Shown: one piece after another, positions 45,930-59,561 of the stretch | Position numbering within the stretch: position 1 is the first letter of the stretch | Layout: each line of letters opens with the position of its first letter | NCBI GenBank assembly: GCA_001972305.1 | Contig: BDDD01000894.1 | Span: 1-64,000 of the forward strand | DNA length: 64,000 nucleotides | DNA from: Cephalotus follicularis | Lineage: Eukaryota > Streptophyta > Magnoliopsida > Oxalidales > Cephalotaceae | Reading direction: 5' to 3' | Notes under the pieces: model-generated | What the model saw: the letters and a program-made list of their open reading frames with translations, nothing else | Database searches by the model: none | Told to the model about the DNA's origin: nothing | Translations under genes and position numbers: made by a program

Positions 45930-46639
45930 ATCCCCTTGAATTGAGGATTAGGGGTTCAATCCTCATTGACAATTTAAAGCAACCTTGAGTAAGCTTCCAT
46001 CCATACCCTAAGCTTCTCTGATTCTGTCTGACAACCATGGGCGTGCCTGAATCTGAGCAATCGTTAAGCAAGCTAATCAGCAACTCAAAGCATCTGCAAC
46101 CATATTAGCCTTGCCTGGATGGTACTGTATCTCATAGTTATAATCATTAAGCAACTCCACCATCTTCTTTGTCTCATATTTAGGTCTTTTTGGGAGAACT
46201 GGTGCTTCAAGCTTTTGTGATCTGTAAACACATCAAACTTTGTGCCATACAAGTAGTGCCTCCATTTTCATAGTGTAAAGACTATCGCTGCAAACTCAAG
46301 ATCATGAGTTGGATAACTCTCCTCATGAGGGTTCAACTTCCTTGAGGCATAAGCGATCACCTTTCCATCATGCATCTGAATACATCCCAAGCCATTTCCT
46401 GATGCATCATTGTACCCAACAAAGCCTTCATTGCCCTATGGCAAGGCCAAAATTGGCGCAGAAATCAAACGGTGTTTCAACTCCTGAAAACTCCGTTCAC
46501 AATCATCATCCCACACAAATACTATCTTTTTCTGAGTCAAATTAGCCAAAGGTGTGGCTATCCGTGAGAATCCCTCAACGAAACGGCGGTAATATCTCTC
46601 TAAGTGTAAGAAACTCCAGACTTTTATCATGTTTGTCAG
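45930..46639 (-). pseudogene. Element F RNase H and RT connection
   Basis: The minus-strand frame 46436-46630 reads HLERYYRRFVEGFSRIATPL and FVWDDDCERSFQELKHRL (RT thumb/connection). In broken frames down to about 46100 it gives [31 protein letters not shown] and TDHKSL, the RNase H domain. Stops interrupt it at several places, including before GNEGF and after LYGTKFDV. Confidence 0.75.
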
Positions 46640-47453
46640 TTATTTCCAGTCTCTCACTGCTTCTATCTTTGCTGGATCTACTGATAAACTGGCACTGGAG
46701 ATAATGTGACCAAGAAAAGCCACCTCTGACAACCAAAACTCACATTTGCTAAACTTAGCATAAAACCGGTGATCTCTCAAAACCTGCAATGCCAAGTGCA
46801 AATGCTCCCCATGTTCCTCCATAGACTTGGAATACACCAGGATATCATCAATGAAGACAAAAATGAGCTGGTCAAGATACAGGTTAAACACCCTATTCAT
46901 TAGGCTCATGAATGCGGCAGGGGCATTGTTACTCAAAATAGCATTACCAAAAACTCATAGTGTCCATATCGTGACTTGAAAGATGTCTTAGAAATGTCTT
47001 CAGCTCAAACTCTGAGCTGATGATACCTTGATCTAAAATCCAACTTGGAGAATGCTGAAGATCCTCTCAACTGATCAAACAATTAGTCAATATGCAAAAG
47101 CGGGTACTTGTTCTTAACAATAACCCTATTAAGCTGCCGATAATCAATGCACATCCGCAAAGATCCAACCTTCTTTTGACAAATAGGACAGGTGCTTGCC
47201 ACGGGGAAACACTCGGTCTAATGAAACCTCTATTGAGTAACTCCTACAATTGCAATTTGAATTCTTTCAATTCGGGAGGTGCCATGCGATAAGGAGCTCT
47301 CGATATCGGTGCTGTCCCTGGCAGGAGATCTATAACAAACTCTACATCTCTCTTAGGAGGTAAGGATATCAACTCCTCCAGAAACACATCCAGATACACA
47401 TTGACAACTAGGACATCCTCGAACCTTGGTACCCATCTCCTGCTATCTGTCAC
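46640..47453 (-). pseudogene. Element F reverse transcriptase
   Basis: The frame 47244-47453 reads VIDLLPGTAPISRAPYRMAPPELKE (RT entry). After frame breaks the frame 46640-46936 reads [27 protein letters not shown] with the intact catalytic [24 protein letters not shown] and FLGHIIS. The middle (46937-47243) has several stops and shifts. Confidence 0.85.
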
Positions 47454-47561
47454 ATGTGCTAGGTAATCGCTACAACCCTATCTCAGAAGCCTGTCAGCAT
47501 GAATAGCAGATATCATATGGACTGACTGGTGCTCTAAGGTTCCAACAAACTGGAACTGAGA

Positions 47562-48083
47562 TTAGCCTGGCATACTGAAGGTTACGACCTTCCTATAAGA
47601 ATCCACGTGAGCATAGTGCGTTGCTAACCAATCCATCCCTGGGATGACATCCAGCTCATCCATCGGCAACACTATAAGATCTGCCAATAAAACAAGATCG
47701 GCGATCACGATGGCACAAGACTTACACACTGATTCGGAATACACAGGCTCTCCTACTGGGGTGCTAACCTCTATTACAAAAGATAAGGGCTCGGGTTCAA
47801 CCTCAACATGACATAGAAAATGCATAGCAATGTGTGAATGAGATGAGCCCGGATCTATAAGAGTCCGTGCCATATGCTGAGATATATAGATGGTACCTCC
47901 AATAACTGAGGTAGATCTTGCTATGGCTCTCTAATCCATGGCATAAACTCTACCTTTCACATTAGGTGCCGATCCCATAGGCTGCTTACCACGATCTCCC
48001 CGCACTAAAAAAGGCGAACTGGTGCTAGGACGACCCTGGTACTGTTGCCCAGAACCATGGCCCTGTTGGGAACCTCCCTGAGA
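47562..48083 (-). pseudogene. Element F aspartic protease
   Basis: The frame 47562-47873 reads ARTLIDPGSSHSHIA, where the active-site Asp and Gly are kept but the middle residue is Pro (normally Ser or Thr), then VLPMDELDVIPGMDWLATHYA, the second conserved block. A Gln/Gly-rich stretch (47940-48083) links it to gag. Confidence 0.8.
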
Positions 48084-48857
48084 TCAAGCCAAACTCTGAC
48101 CTGACTGATTCCCCGAACTATACCTGCTAAGAGGACACTCTGCATGCATATGATCCGTAGCTCCACAAACTATGCACTTGTTATTCTTCCACCAACAATC
48201 ACCTAAAGCATGATTTATGCGTTGACAATACACACACGGATCAAAACGAACATGGCTACTATCACTGGAAAGCCTAGGGTAACTTCCCTGGGATGGCATC
48301 CTCCTCTGGTGTCTCTACTGAGAGCCATGACCTTGACTCATCTGCCGAGAACCTCGAAACTGCCCTCCTGGCCTTGAGGAACCAGATGGACTACCAATGC
48401 TCTGAGGAGATCCACCTGAATCAGGCTGCTGTTGTTTCCAGACCTCTGGGATTTATTATTGCTCCAAGAACTCCTCCTTGACTGCCAATCTGATGAAGCA
48501 GGCCTACTACTACTAGACTGGATCCTCAAATTACGCAGTTCTTCTGATACCAACTCAACATCTCTGGCTCTACTAGCCAACTCAAAGAAGGATATCAATC
48601 GTAGTGGCACTAGCTATTGTCTGATATCTGGTCTAAGCCCACCAAGAAATCTCTTGGCCTTCCTTGCTTCAGTACCAACCATCGAGGAGCTATCTTTTCC
48701 AAATCAATAAACTTGGTCTCTTACTAGGCCACTATCATGTTGCCTTGGGTTAGGCCAAGAAATTTGGACTCCTTCCTGTCAACCTTAGCCTCAGGAAAGT
48801 CCTTCTCATCAAACTCTATTTTAAACATGTCCCAAGAATTCGCTATCCTTGATTCTT
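48084..48857 (-). pseudogene. Element F gag, C-terminal part, interrupted by LTR G
   Basis: The minus-strand frame 48084-48299 carries two zinc knuckles of the form C-x2-C-x4-H-x4-C (CVYCQRINHALGDC and CIVCGATDHMHAEC), used for RNA packaging. Upstream, after a frameshift, the frame 48338-48610 is Ser/Arg-rich, and 48620-48857 reads SWDMFKIEFDEKDFPEAKV, KFLGLTQGN with two stops after it. The frame then meets LTR G at 48858 and its start lies at 62086-62235. Confidence 0.8.
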
Positions 48858-49626
48858 TGTCACGCCTGGAACCCCAAGGTTGCCCTCAAGGCTCGACATG
48901 TGGCAGATCCAACCATAACATCCTTACTATCCTTGGAAAGGCTATAAAATTTAAAACTTAAAAACAACATATGCATGCGGAAGACAACATAAAGCCCATA
49001 TAGATAAGCCATCCATAAAACATCATGCTATATATGAATATCTTGTGTGCTGCCACAAGCCAGCAGGTCAATAGCTGAAAGTGCAACTTGTCTCTTATTG
49101 TCTCTTATACATATTAAAACCAGAAATACAAGGTAAAGGCCGGAGCTATGCTACTAGGAAGTCTCGTGCTGCTATCCATCCTGTCTACTATCCCTGAGTG
49201 TCACCTGGACCTGAGCCTGACCCATTCCACATACAGGGGAAATGGGTCAGCGACATAATGTCATGTAGGCTATACCAAGGCTATGCAATGATATGCAACA
49301 TATATAATGGTACGCCTTCTAATGCATCAGCATAATAATATGATATGCGTGCAATGCAAAAACTAAATGTGTATGGCAAGTCATATACATAACTAGCTAG
49401 TGCGACTGCTCCAGTATACCAACCATCCCTAAGCAGCGGTATACGAGCTAGTCTCTATGTCACATCAAAGGCCAATGGCCTGCAGACACTCAATAATCAT
49501 CTCATACTCATACCATGGGAACAATCAACCATGAGGTACATCCATCACAGTCTAAACACTCTGTGTCATAGCTGTGTGGGCATAGGATAACACTGGCCAT
49601 ATGAAACTCTACTACTAAGGAAGCCG

Positions 49627-49745
49627 CGATCAATCCAAAGGAGTCAGCTAGCTAACCCTAACATGAGGGAGCCGCAATCAATCCAAAGGAGTCAACTGGC
49701 TAACCCTAACATGAGGGAGCCGCGATCGATCCAGAGGAGTCAACT
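49627..49745. repeat. Threefold direct repeat in LTR G
   Basis: Three copies of a 50-53-bp segment containing GAGCCGCGATCAATCCA and GAGTCA, differing at a few sites. Confidence 0.8.
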
Positions 49746-50434
49746 GGTCACCTCTAAAAGAATCTGTGCCATATACATAGCACAATAGGTCACTTGACTG
49801 TATGAAGACTCCCGAAGGTCCGCTGACAGGAGGAATGTATAATGATGATATGTGGCCTACAGCCATAATACTTCATGACGGAAATGAAGATTATGAATGA
49901 GATATCCCGTAAAGTCTCAATCATAAAAATCAACAGCCATAGCCATACCTTGTCTATAAAGATCTATGCCATATACATAGCATAATAGGTCACTCAACTG
50001 TACGGGGACTCACGAAGGTCCGCTGGCACAAGAGGATTCTCTAGCAATACTCTGTGCAAAGGATAGGGACCCACTGTAAAGGATCTCGTAGGATCCACAT
50101 CCGTCAAATCATATAAAAACTACTTCTCTTTCTTTGAAATATAATTCTTTGTTGGTCCCTATCGAGCTGAAAACAATGGAGGGGAAAGACTAACTAGGAA
50201 ATCCACGTCCAGATGTCCAATTGAACTATCCCAACAATTCTTGAAAACCAATTTATATATAAAAATCCTTCTCTTTGTAAAACTTCTTTAAAATTGGTTT
50301 TAGGGCTTAAAAGTGCCAAAATCTAGATTTCTGTAGGTTACAAGGCCTTAGGGAGTCTTCCTACATAATCCGTGTGAAAAAAGGGTAATTTGGGGTGAAA
50401 ATCATAAAATTTGGCCAACCTGGACAGTAGCTTT

Positions 50435-50638
50435 AGGCGTTGACGTGTAGCATTTACGCGTCGATGTCTAAAGCTCTCGGCATCGACGTCTAACTAAGGC
50501 GTTGACGTCTAAGTCTATTCTCTCTGGCGTTAACGTGTACACAAGGTAGTGTACTAACGCATAGGCACATAGGTGTTGACGCTTAAACTAATGGCGTCGA
50601 TGTGCTAGGAAACTTCAGGAACACGTCAACGTGAACGA
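50435..50638. repeat. GTTGACG/GTCGACG-type motif cluster in LTR G
   Basis: About eleven copies of GGCGTTGACGTCTAA, GCATCGACGTCTAA, GCGTCGATGTGCT and similar, i.e. decayed forms of a GCGTCGACGC palindrome. Confidence 0.75.
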
Positions 50639-53600
50639 TGTGACACCCCGTGTCACTTTACATGGTTGACGTGCAAATGACGTGAGCTTTATTTTTATAT
50701 TACTATTATCATTAATATTAATATTATAAATTTTAAAAAAAAAATTGAAATTGAAAACACCCTACGTTTCTAGATGAAACGTCGGGCGCCTCAAATAGAA
50801 AAGAGAGGAGATAGAGAGATGAGTGAAAGATGCAGAGAGTGGCAGAGAGAGAGAACGTCGGGAGGAGACGACGCCGGACGAAGGCGCCGGACCGGGAGAT
50901 GGCGCGCGGGTCTTCCTCCAGCCGCCGGTAAGCCTTCCTTCTCCCTCTTTCTCTTTTTTTCTCTTTCTTTCTCTTCTTCTGGGCCACTGCCGTTGCTCCT
51001 CCGCCGCCGATACCATCACGGGTGGTGCTGGTCTTCATCATGGGGATCACCTATACCCATTTCGACGGTGGTTGTGGCGTCATTTGGCCGGAATCGACCG
51101 GATTCTAGGCGCTGAGTCAACCCAGCCTCTGCCGCCACTTTTGGCGGCGATTCCCGGCGAGTCTCGGCCACCAATGAGTAGATGAGATGCTGTGGAGGCT
51201 AGGGGTGGCGTGACCGGTGCAATGGGGACTCGGCCAGAGCTCCAGCACGGCGACAGCCGCCGAGTCTGACCGAGTTTTGGGTGGAGATGTGTAGGCCTGG
51301 TGGTTTTGTGACTTTTTTGTGAAGCAGCCTAAATTGTTGGACGACCGGCGAGTTGACTCAGTGAGTCAAACTCACTGCCGATGGTGGCTGCCTAATTCCG
51401 GGCGAGTCGCCGTGAGTTTCGATCAGTAATGTGAGTTGATTAATTGTTTTAGAGGTTGTTTTAGGTGTCGTCAGAACTTTGGCAAGTTGACCAGAAATTG
51501 GCCAAAGCTCCGGTGACTCTCAGTGTTAGTTACGTATGTGTAGAAGGTAACGGATATGTGTTGTTTATGCAGAGTAACGGTTGATAGAGTTTAGAAACGA
51601 TGACGAGAACCCGATAGTCGATTCAAAGCTTCGAGGGGTTAGTCCGTGGTAGTAATCGGCATTGATTTGTGAGTAGAACATCTCCTTCCTTTATCTTATT
51701 TGATTTTGAAATTCGTTGATGATGGATATGTATACTTATTTGTTATTCTTACGTTTGTGATTCATTTGACTGGTTGATAGCCCTTGTTATATGATGATTC
51801 CGTTATTGTTTCGATTGAACCCTTTATTGGTATTCGATTGAATGTTCATATTGATATGACTTGTTGTTAGTTGAATTGAAATCAATTCCTTAATCGTTTG
51901 TTTTGAGCCCTCTATTGGCATTCTGATTGAACGTTCATGTTGATATGACACGTTGATTGATTGTATACTCACCTCGTTTCCTTGCTGTTATATCCGTATT
52001 GGCTCCTGTAGACATATATGTTATTGTTGCTGTTGTATATCTGTTCAGCTCCTACGGAGATGTATTTTGTCTATTGCTATTATATTCTTTCCATCCGTAT
52101 CGTTATAGTTGAACCTTATATTGGGTATCGATGGAAAATCCTTATCCATTTCGAGAGATGGTTATTGTGAGAGTTATATGTTTTTGAGTGGGAGATTCTC
52201 TTGCCTTATTCTCATAGTACTTGTTCTTGATGATATTGATGCCCTTTTTGGATTCTATTATGAGATGGCTATTGAGAGCCGGATTTGTTGATTTGTATTG
52301 ATTCTCGTATTCGATATGTTGATTCATTGTGATATTCACTTCTTTACCGTTTAAGAGTCATATCATTCCATATGTGCCCTATTGCTTTGAGATTGTGATA
52401 TTGGTTGGGATTTGAATCCCGGTTGTCTTCTGTTAACGTATTCATGATTGTGATGTGATTCTGAGCGGTTATATGCTCGATGCTCTGGGTGACTCGGTCA
52501 CCTTCTCACACTTGTGACATTGTGACTTGTTATATTATTTTACTATGTTTTACTCTGATGCTGGGTACCGAAATTATGCCTATGGTTCTACCGGTCCAAG
52601 GAGTGGTATATGTTCGACGCTCAACTCTACTTAGCAGGCCCATTGGTCTATGATGGGGTGTTATGTGGAAACTGCCCCCGGGTTCCATACCTGGATCTGC
52701 GGCATACTATTGTCTATGATGGTATGCTGAGTGTGAGTGCAGCAGAGCTGCTCCATTACCCTCCTATTGGACTGTGTTTGGGTTGTTGATATATATTGCA
52801 CGCGGGTCCCTCAGATGAGGTTGAGTGTGTGTGCGGGTTTTCTCGGCGAGGGCTAGGGTCCGTGCGGTATATGCCGGCCCCTCGTGCGAGGTTTGGATGT
52901 TATGCTTACCATAGGCACTCTGCACCGGTGTAAGAAGGATGATGTACACATCCTGTAGCCTATTGGCCTGATATTATTGCTGCAACGGTTATGTTATGAC
53001 GCCATGTGATTTGGCGGGGATATGATATGACGCCATGTGATTTGGCGGGGATATGAGACAGTGACAGGATTGGTACCGGCATCCCCTTATATTTTGTTGT
53101 TTATGATTCTTGGGGCACATATTACATTCTTGATGTTTGATAATTGATTTATGATCGTATCTTTGAGTTTGATATTCAGATACTTGGATTTATTGTGACT
53201 CTCATGTATTGGATTTCTGTCTTGACTTTGCTATTTGTTCAGTGGACTTCTTTGTTGAGTCACTGGTTATTTCTTTGTGAGTCTATCGTATTGTAGAGTA
53301 TTGACTTAATCATTGAGATTGTTTCTTGGATTCTTGAGTTATTGCATTTGATGAGTTTGTGCGTTCTTTTATGGAGCCTTGTTAATATCTATGTTCTTAT
53401 CTGTGGAACTTAATTGTTGGATATTGAGATGGTCTTGATCTCTTTTGCGGAGCTTGTTCTTATTCTTGACTCATGTTTATATTGTGGAGCCATTTATTGA
53501 ATATCGAGATTTCCTTCTTGGATTTCGCTCATACTTGCTTATCTTGACTCCCTTTTTATGAGTTAACTTTTGTGGAATCTCGATATCCTTTTGTGGATCA

Positions 53601-54380
53601 CGAAATCTTACGGATCTTGACGTCTTCAGGGGATTTTGACTATCCCTTTGGATCTTTATTTCCTTTATGATTCTTGATTTCATTCTTACCGTAGATTTAC
53701 TTTGTATTTTACTTTGAGCTTTATATTATTTCTCATATTATTTGATTCATAGTTATTGGAGATGTATGTGTTGTTTCTACTCACTGAGTCATTTGGACTA
53801 ACCCCCTCCTTTTTCTTTCCCTTCCGGATAGAGGCAGATGATAGTTATATTTGTTCAGGATAATGGACCACGGAGGCAGGGCATGCTACCAGGATTTTAA
53901 CACATGCACAACATTCCACACCAATATTTAATTATGCATTTACTTATGTTTTTATATAAACATTTTCTCTTATGGTTTTGATAAAAAGGGCCGAGCCATA
54001 TAGATTTACTTTTATTGCTAGTTGAAATGGTTGAGGCTGAGCCCAACCTACGTTTACTGCTTTAAATTGTGGTTTGCTGAGGGCTGAGCCCGATTATAAA
54101 CTGTTGATTCCTCCTTCGGGAGTATGATTATAAACTGTGTTTTTAATTACAGGGGGCATAGTCCTATAAACGAATACTACATGCCCGATTTTCGTAAAAA
54201 TTTAAGAGTTTGAAAAATTTTCAAAGTTTTGGAAATGTTTAACTTTTTTTTTTATTTTTTATTTCCAAGTTAAGTGAGTTTTATAGAAACCATGTGGTGA
54301 CTTCCGAACGGAAGTTGTCATGTGGAACGTCATATTCGTTCTCAGTAGGATATCGGTTGTTGTAGGGAACGGGTTTGACA
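50639..54380 (+). repeat. 5' LTR of element C (3742 bp)
   Basis: Very long LTR. The first 550 bp are GC-rich, with open frames on both strands (50774-51185) and a possible splice donor GGTAAGC near 50928. Later parts match families B and A'' in short blocks, including the doubled block at 52997-53050. The acceptor-like block near 53797 has CGG instead of CAG in this copy. Confidence 0.9.
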
Positions 54381-54383
54381 ATT

Positions 54384-54395
54384 TGGTATCAGAGC
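54384..54395 (+). other. Primer binding site of element C (tRNA-Met)
   Basis: TGGTATCAGAGC, complementary to the 3' end of initiator tRNA-Met, lies three bases after the LTR end CA at 54380. Confidence 0.93.
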
Positions 54396-56309
54396 TTTTG
54401 GTTTTAGATTCTCTAGACTTTTAAAGTGAAATGTTTTCAAAAGGTTTTTAAACTCTTGCATATCATGCATTGCATGTCATGTGTTCGGTAGCATGCCCCG
54501 TGGTCGGTAAGATGGTTCCGTTGTGGATATAGATAGTAAGATGTTTTATGGTTACTAGATAGACGTTTGATGTAGAATTAGAGTAAGATGTAAGAATAAT
54601 GATTCTAAGGCTAGAGATATTTTAGGATGTTATCTCTGTTTTAATTAGCGGTCGAGTTAGCTGCGAGGACGTTATCTCCTCTATTGCCCTTTACTAATTG
54701 ATATGTCTGAGACAGAGTTCTAGAGGGCCATAACCTAGCTACTCGAGACTTTGTAAGCTATTAAGACACGATGTACGTGACATAACACTTTATATGCAAT
54801 GGAGGAACTACTCCATGGTTCTTGTATATGTTTGAAGATAGCATCATAGTGATGAATGGTTGACAGTGAAGAATTATTCAAGAAGTTCAGGCAACCATTA
54901 CAGTACGTTTTTGTTTGAGTACTTAGTGGAACCGTAAGCGAAGTACAGTGGATGATTTAACCTATAAGGGCTATATTTAGATGATCTCATCTATTGAGGG
55001 TGAATGTCGACCTTATGTAGATCCTTATCGACAGGGATTCGAACCTCGAACTGAGCTGCTGGAGATGATTAATGATTACGATTACGTTAACAAATACCCA
55101 AGGCAAACGTGATTACAGATGCTTTGAGTAAGAAGTTTTCTACTTCTCTGGCTTCTCTTCAGGTGAGTTATTCATTTTGTTAGCGGAGTCGGATTGTTGC
55201 ACGTGATCCTATTAGCCTTATGAATGGGAACTCTATCGTTTACTCTTCGGGAGAGACCGATATTGCAGGACCGGATCAGTGATGCTCGGTGAAAGAATTG
55301 TAACCGCACTGACTGCTCGCTTTGAGACAACGGAACGCTGATGTATGGGGACAGGTTATGTCTGTTGCATAATGAAGCCGTTAAACGTAAGTCCTTGTGA
55401 AGGCCATAGTTCATCTTATGCGAAACAACCTAAAAATACCAAGTGTGTCATCACTTGAGGGAGAACTTCTGGTAGAACAACATGAAGAGAATATCATAGT
55501 TTTGATAACGAGATGTTCAATCTACCAGTAACTTAATGTAGAGTAACAACGAAACTTCAAGTTATTACAGCTGCTCTATACTTTCAAGCGGAAGTGTGTG
55601 CGATGATTGCTGTGCCCTTATGCTATTAATGCTAATTGTTGTGCGCTTGGCTGTTGCGTGTGTATCTTGATGTGCGCTCGTGTGCGTTTTATGCAGTCGA
55701 TGCATTCATTGTCCACACGAAGAGTTTTTACGCACGCTATTGTGTGCCCTTCTTACTGCTCGCTTGGTGATTGTGAACGCTTAATGTGATGCTTGCACGA
55801 GGTTTATCTGTGCATATTTATGTGCACGTTCTTCAGCGTATGCTTGCGTTTTGTACGCATGATGACACGAGTATGTGCAAGATGCCTTCATGATGCTTTG
55901 AGCCTGTGCATTTTGTATACATGATATTTCGATTGTCAGCCTTGATTGTCAGCACCAGGAGTTTTTACTCATTCTCATATCACGCCTAGCGATGCTAGCA
56001 TGGGATTCTCTCGACGTTTCCACACATTTGACATTGACTATTCATTGTTTTGGATTGTGGTTCGTTCAGATAACCTCTCGCTTGGTATACGTACGGGCGC
56101 TTGAGCGGGATTCTGATTGCGTGGCTTGGCTGGCTCCATGTTGATTCATCAAACTGTCAATACGGATGCCTCTTCAGTTTTGTCTTCGGACATCCTTGCT
56201 ATTGGTGGATTGACACGTATGATGTTCGTATGCCTCGTTGACCCCACGAACGTGCCTGTTGGCTTGAATGCATGGCTTATATGGATTTTGACGTTATTCG
56301 GGAGTAAGT
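54396..56309 (+). pseudogene. Element C pol remnants
   Basis: Plus-strand sequence with no long frame. Around 55090-55150 it reads PKANVITDALSKKFSTSLASLQ, the end of an RNase H domain, and near 55340-55400 MYGDRLCLLHNEAVKR, resembling the start of the integrase region. The stretch 54400-55080 probably derives from gag and RT, but I recognise no motif. The stretch 55560-56300 has no supported frame. It continues at 58915 after the nested LTR. Confidence 0.55.
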
Positions 56310-56469
56310 TGTAACGCCCCGTATTTTCCTGAATGTAATATTTCCATTTATGATGTAATCCTTAAACTTGATTTTATGAGAATGTTAAGTTTGAACTAAA
56401 GAGATGCTTGCGAACCCTATTTATGGTCTTGGAAATGGAATGAGTATGTTAAAGATTGAAACGGCGTTG

Positions 56470-56660
56470 TTTTGGGACAAAGACATCGACGCCTTTGGAA
56501 AAGACGTCGACGCCTTTGGAAAAGACGTCGACGCCTTTGGGGTTTATGGTACGCATGGATGCGTGGCATGCACATCGACTTTGAGAGAAGACATCGACAC
56601 CTTCTTACGAAAGGAGAAAAGACATCGACGTCTAAAAGAAAGACGTCGACGCCTTTGTAA
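56470..56660. repeat. GTCGACGCC motif cluster 1 in LTR A''
   Basis: Repeated AAAGACGTCGACGCCTTTGG (17-20 bp spacing) and decayed forms such as GACATCGACGCC and GACATCGACACC. Confidence 0.85.
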
Positions 56661-57411
56661 GAATGGCCAGCACGTTCTTCGTCGGCAGAATAACGTGCAA
56701 GGAGATTTGTTTAAAGGCTTTACCTAATGCCTTTTGAAGTGCCCTGTGACGTGTTGGGCATGTGGGTGTGTTGCCAGGAATGCTTTGAGCATGCTCCTCA
56801 CATGGAACATGCAAAGAAATCCTCACCTACTACCTGCAAAGGAAAGAATAGTTAAAGAATGCAAAAGAAATGCAGAATGAAGGAAAGTGGGAGAGATTAT
56901 GAACGTGGCCATTACATGCTAGAAGATGAATGTCGGGGGGGAGCCTTCTGCATAAAGATAACCCTCCCCACCTATCTCTCTCGTTTTATAACACCAGAAG
57001 AGAGAGAATAAGACTGTGAGTGTGTGAGTGCCACCATTGTTGAGCTTGGAGCTTAGAGCTTGGACCTTGGAACCACTGGTGCAGCTACGGGACAGACCTA
57101 GAGGGGCTGCTGTGACCTGTTTGGATACTAAAAGAGGTGGACTTTCGGCTTCTAACTTGAAGCCAGAGGTAGGGGAAGCCATACTGTAAATTGGAGCTTA
57201 ATATTCATGCATGGTTTATGAATTCTGAATGTATAAAAATGCATGATTCTTGGATTGATACTGTTACTGGATTGATGCCATGATATGCTAGATATGTTTA
57301 TAGTATCTACATGTTGGTTTCTTGCCATGAAAACCTGTTGTTACGCATGACTGTGGATTGTTAAAGCCACTGTTTGATAAGTCGTGAGGTAGAAGACGAC
57401 CACTGTTGAAA

Positions 57412-57605
57412 AGGCATCGACGCCTTTTAGTTAGACATCGACGCCATCAAATGATACACTGTCGTTTTGAGGTTCCAGACCTTGAACGTCGACGTGTGAG
57501 AAATAGACATCGACGTCTTCTGTGGAAAGAACACGCTGATACTGAGGCTTGAACATCGACGCCTGACTTGGAAGACATCGACGCCTTGGGGAAAGACGTC
57601 GACGT
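57412..57605. repeat. GTCGACGCC motif cluster 2 in LTR A''
   Basis: About eight motifs such as GGCATCGACGCC, AACGTCGACGTG and AAGACGTCGACGTC over 200 bp, downstream of cluster 1. Confidence 0.85.
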
Positions 57606-58914
57606 CTTTGTTGCTGTTTGGAGATTCTTCACCCAATGATCCCAATTCCTATTTGGGTGCATTTGAGCATATGTATGCATTGCATATGCACTGTTTACTG
57701 CCTGATTGTGTACTGGTTGTGTATTGTTTAGAATTTCTAAAGTATTAATACTTTAGAATTGCATATATGAACTCGGAATGAGATATTTTGAGTATGAAAA
57801 TATGTATTGATTAAATAACGTATTTTCAACCGAACGAATAAACAATTTACACTACTGAAACTGTTTACTGATATTTTCTATTGAAAATACTTAATTTCAA
57901 ATGTTGTCAATTTTGGGAAACATTTTGGAAAATGACTGTCTATTCTTGATCAAATCGATCATTACTGTTTACTGTACTGTTACTGTTTAAATTCACTGTT
58001 TGCTCTGTGAATTGCTTGTGATTGTGTTTGAAATGCTAGTTGCATGGCGGAGGTTGCCAGCAATGACTAGTGGCAGGGTTTTACCTAGGGGCCAGGAGCA
58101 TGGCTAGGTGACTCACTGTACTGTTGCCTCGCTCGGTTGCCCGATGTGGGGACCGTAGTGGGAGTGTAGCGTGGGGCCAGGAGTTGGCGGCGCTATAACT
58201 GTTATTGTGGTCCTATGTGGACATACTGCCTGTTGTGGTCCTATGTGGACATACTGTACTGTACTGTTTACTGGTCCTTTACGGACATTACTGTGATTGT
58301 TGACGTAGCCCTGGCCGGGTTACTACTGCACTGTTACGGTACATATATATTTCTTATATATGTAACGCTGATATTTTACTGTACTGATATACGTATTTTC
58401 ATATATGTATAAACTGGGTCTCCACTGCACTACATCACTTACGCATTCATATCATGACATGCATTATGTTGATCCCGAATTACTGTTATGACTTAGCTGA
58501 GTGAGGACAAAGGCTAACCCCCTACTTTACAGATTGATGCAGTGGACTGTTGGATCGGCATGGACGAAGATCAAGCTGTTATATTTTGATCTTGTTATCT
58601 TACTGTTTTGTTTAAACCTTGTGGGTTATGATTTCGGATGTACCATCGTTATGGTTTTTTTTTCTGAAGAAATTTGATATTGTACTGTAATTTCACGCTC
58701 CGTTTTATGGGCGATTAAACTTTATGACCTGTAATTGGGTAACGTGTGGTATGGGACGCACGTTACATGTTGACAGCTTATGTTCTTTTATGCTTCTGCA
58801 ACTGTTATCTGGGAAAAGTTTTAAATTTTATGGTTTTTACATGAGCTGTATTTTATGTTAATTGCATTTACCGCTTTTATGTCACGTTTTATATAAACGG
58901 GGTGTGACATAAGT

Positions 58915-59547
58915 TGTGATGAACTTCATATATGATCGACACGGACACAGCTAAGGTGCGATGCGATATATGTCTTGCTAGAGTGACCTTTTCAAATGAC
59001 ACACTTCTGTCGATTTGGCCCATGTACGATCTAAACCGTTTGGGGGTGCGATCATACCAGCACTAATGCACTGGATTCCATCAGAACTCTGAACTTAAGC
59101 ATTCTTGGGCGAAAATAGTTCTAAGATGGGCTTGTCTTATGACTTTCATAGATACCGGCTAGTGGCATGATATCTCCATGAATGTTGTGTGGTTGGCAAC
59201 ACGAGATACCTCATATTGAGATAGTATCAGTGAGGAGTTAGTAAATAAATGTCGCGTGAACATGAACTTTCAACTGGATGAAAAAGTGTTCCTACGGGCA
59301 TCACAGTACAAGAATGATTAAGTTAGAAAGCTACAAAAGGCTCAGTTCCAACGAAATTAGATCATTCGACACCACTATATGTATTGGTGCGTTAGTCTAC
59401 CATAACCAACTCATCTATAAAGCTGGAATGTATCCATGATAGCTTCCACGTATCAGTGTTGAGGGAGTACCAGTACAGATCCATGAGCATGCGATACACA
59501 GTTTACTTTACCATTTGATGTGAATAAATTTCGGGGACGAAATTTCT
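58915..59547 (+). pseudogene. Element C pol C-terminal remnant
   Basis: Around 59250-59320 the plus strand reads RELNFQLDEKVFLRASQYKN, resembling the integrase C-terminal segment. The end (59520-59547) reads NKFRGRNF, the typical last residues before the polypurine tract. Many stops. Confidence 0.55.
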
Positions 59548-59560
59548 AAAAGGGGGGAGA
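59548..59560 (+). other. Polypurine tract of element C
   Basis: AAAAGGGGGGAGA just before the 3' LTR start at 59562. Confidence 0.88.
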
Positions 59561-59561
59561 T

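Larger units (their letters stand above)
56310..58909 (+). mobile_element. Solo LTR, family A'' (2600 bp)
   Basis: Ends TGTAACGCCCCG...GGGGTGTGACA, perfect target duplication taagt at 56305-56309 and 58910-58914, inside the pol remnant of element C. An acceptor-like block CTAACCCCCTACTTTACAG lies at 58514-58532. Clusters of GACGTCGACGCC motifs lie at 56470-56660 and 57412-57605. A CTCTCTCGTTTTATAACACC promoter-like stretch lies near 56975. Related on the opposite strand to families A and A'. Confidence 0.93.

Noticed and set aside
50774-51185. GC-rich open frames as a protein-coding gene
   Set aside because: Located in the first part of the C LTR, open on both strands, low-complexity Arg/Ser/Pro translation, absent from the deleted 3' LTR. 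More likely leader sequence.
54384-54395. tRNA-Met gene fragment
   Set aside because: Only the 12-nt primer-binding complement next to an LTR end; no tRNA body.
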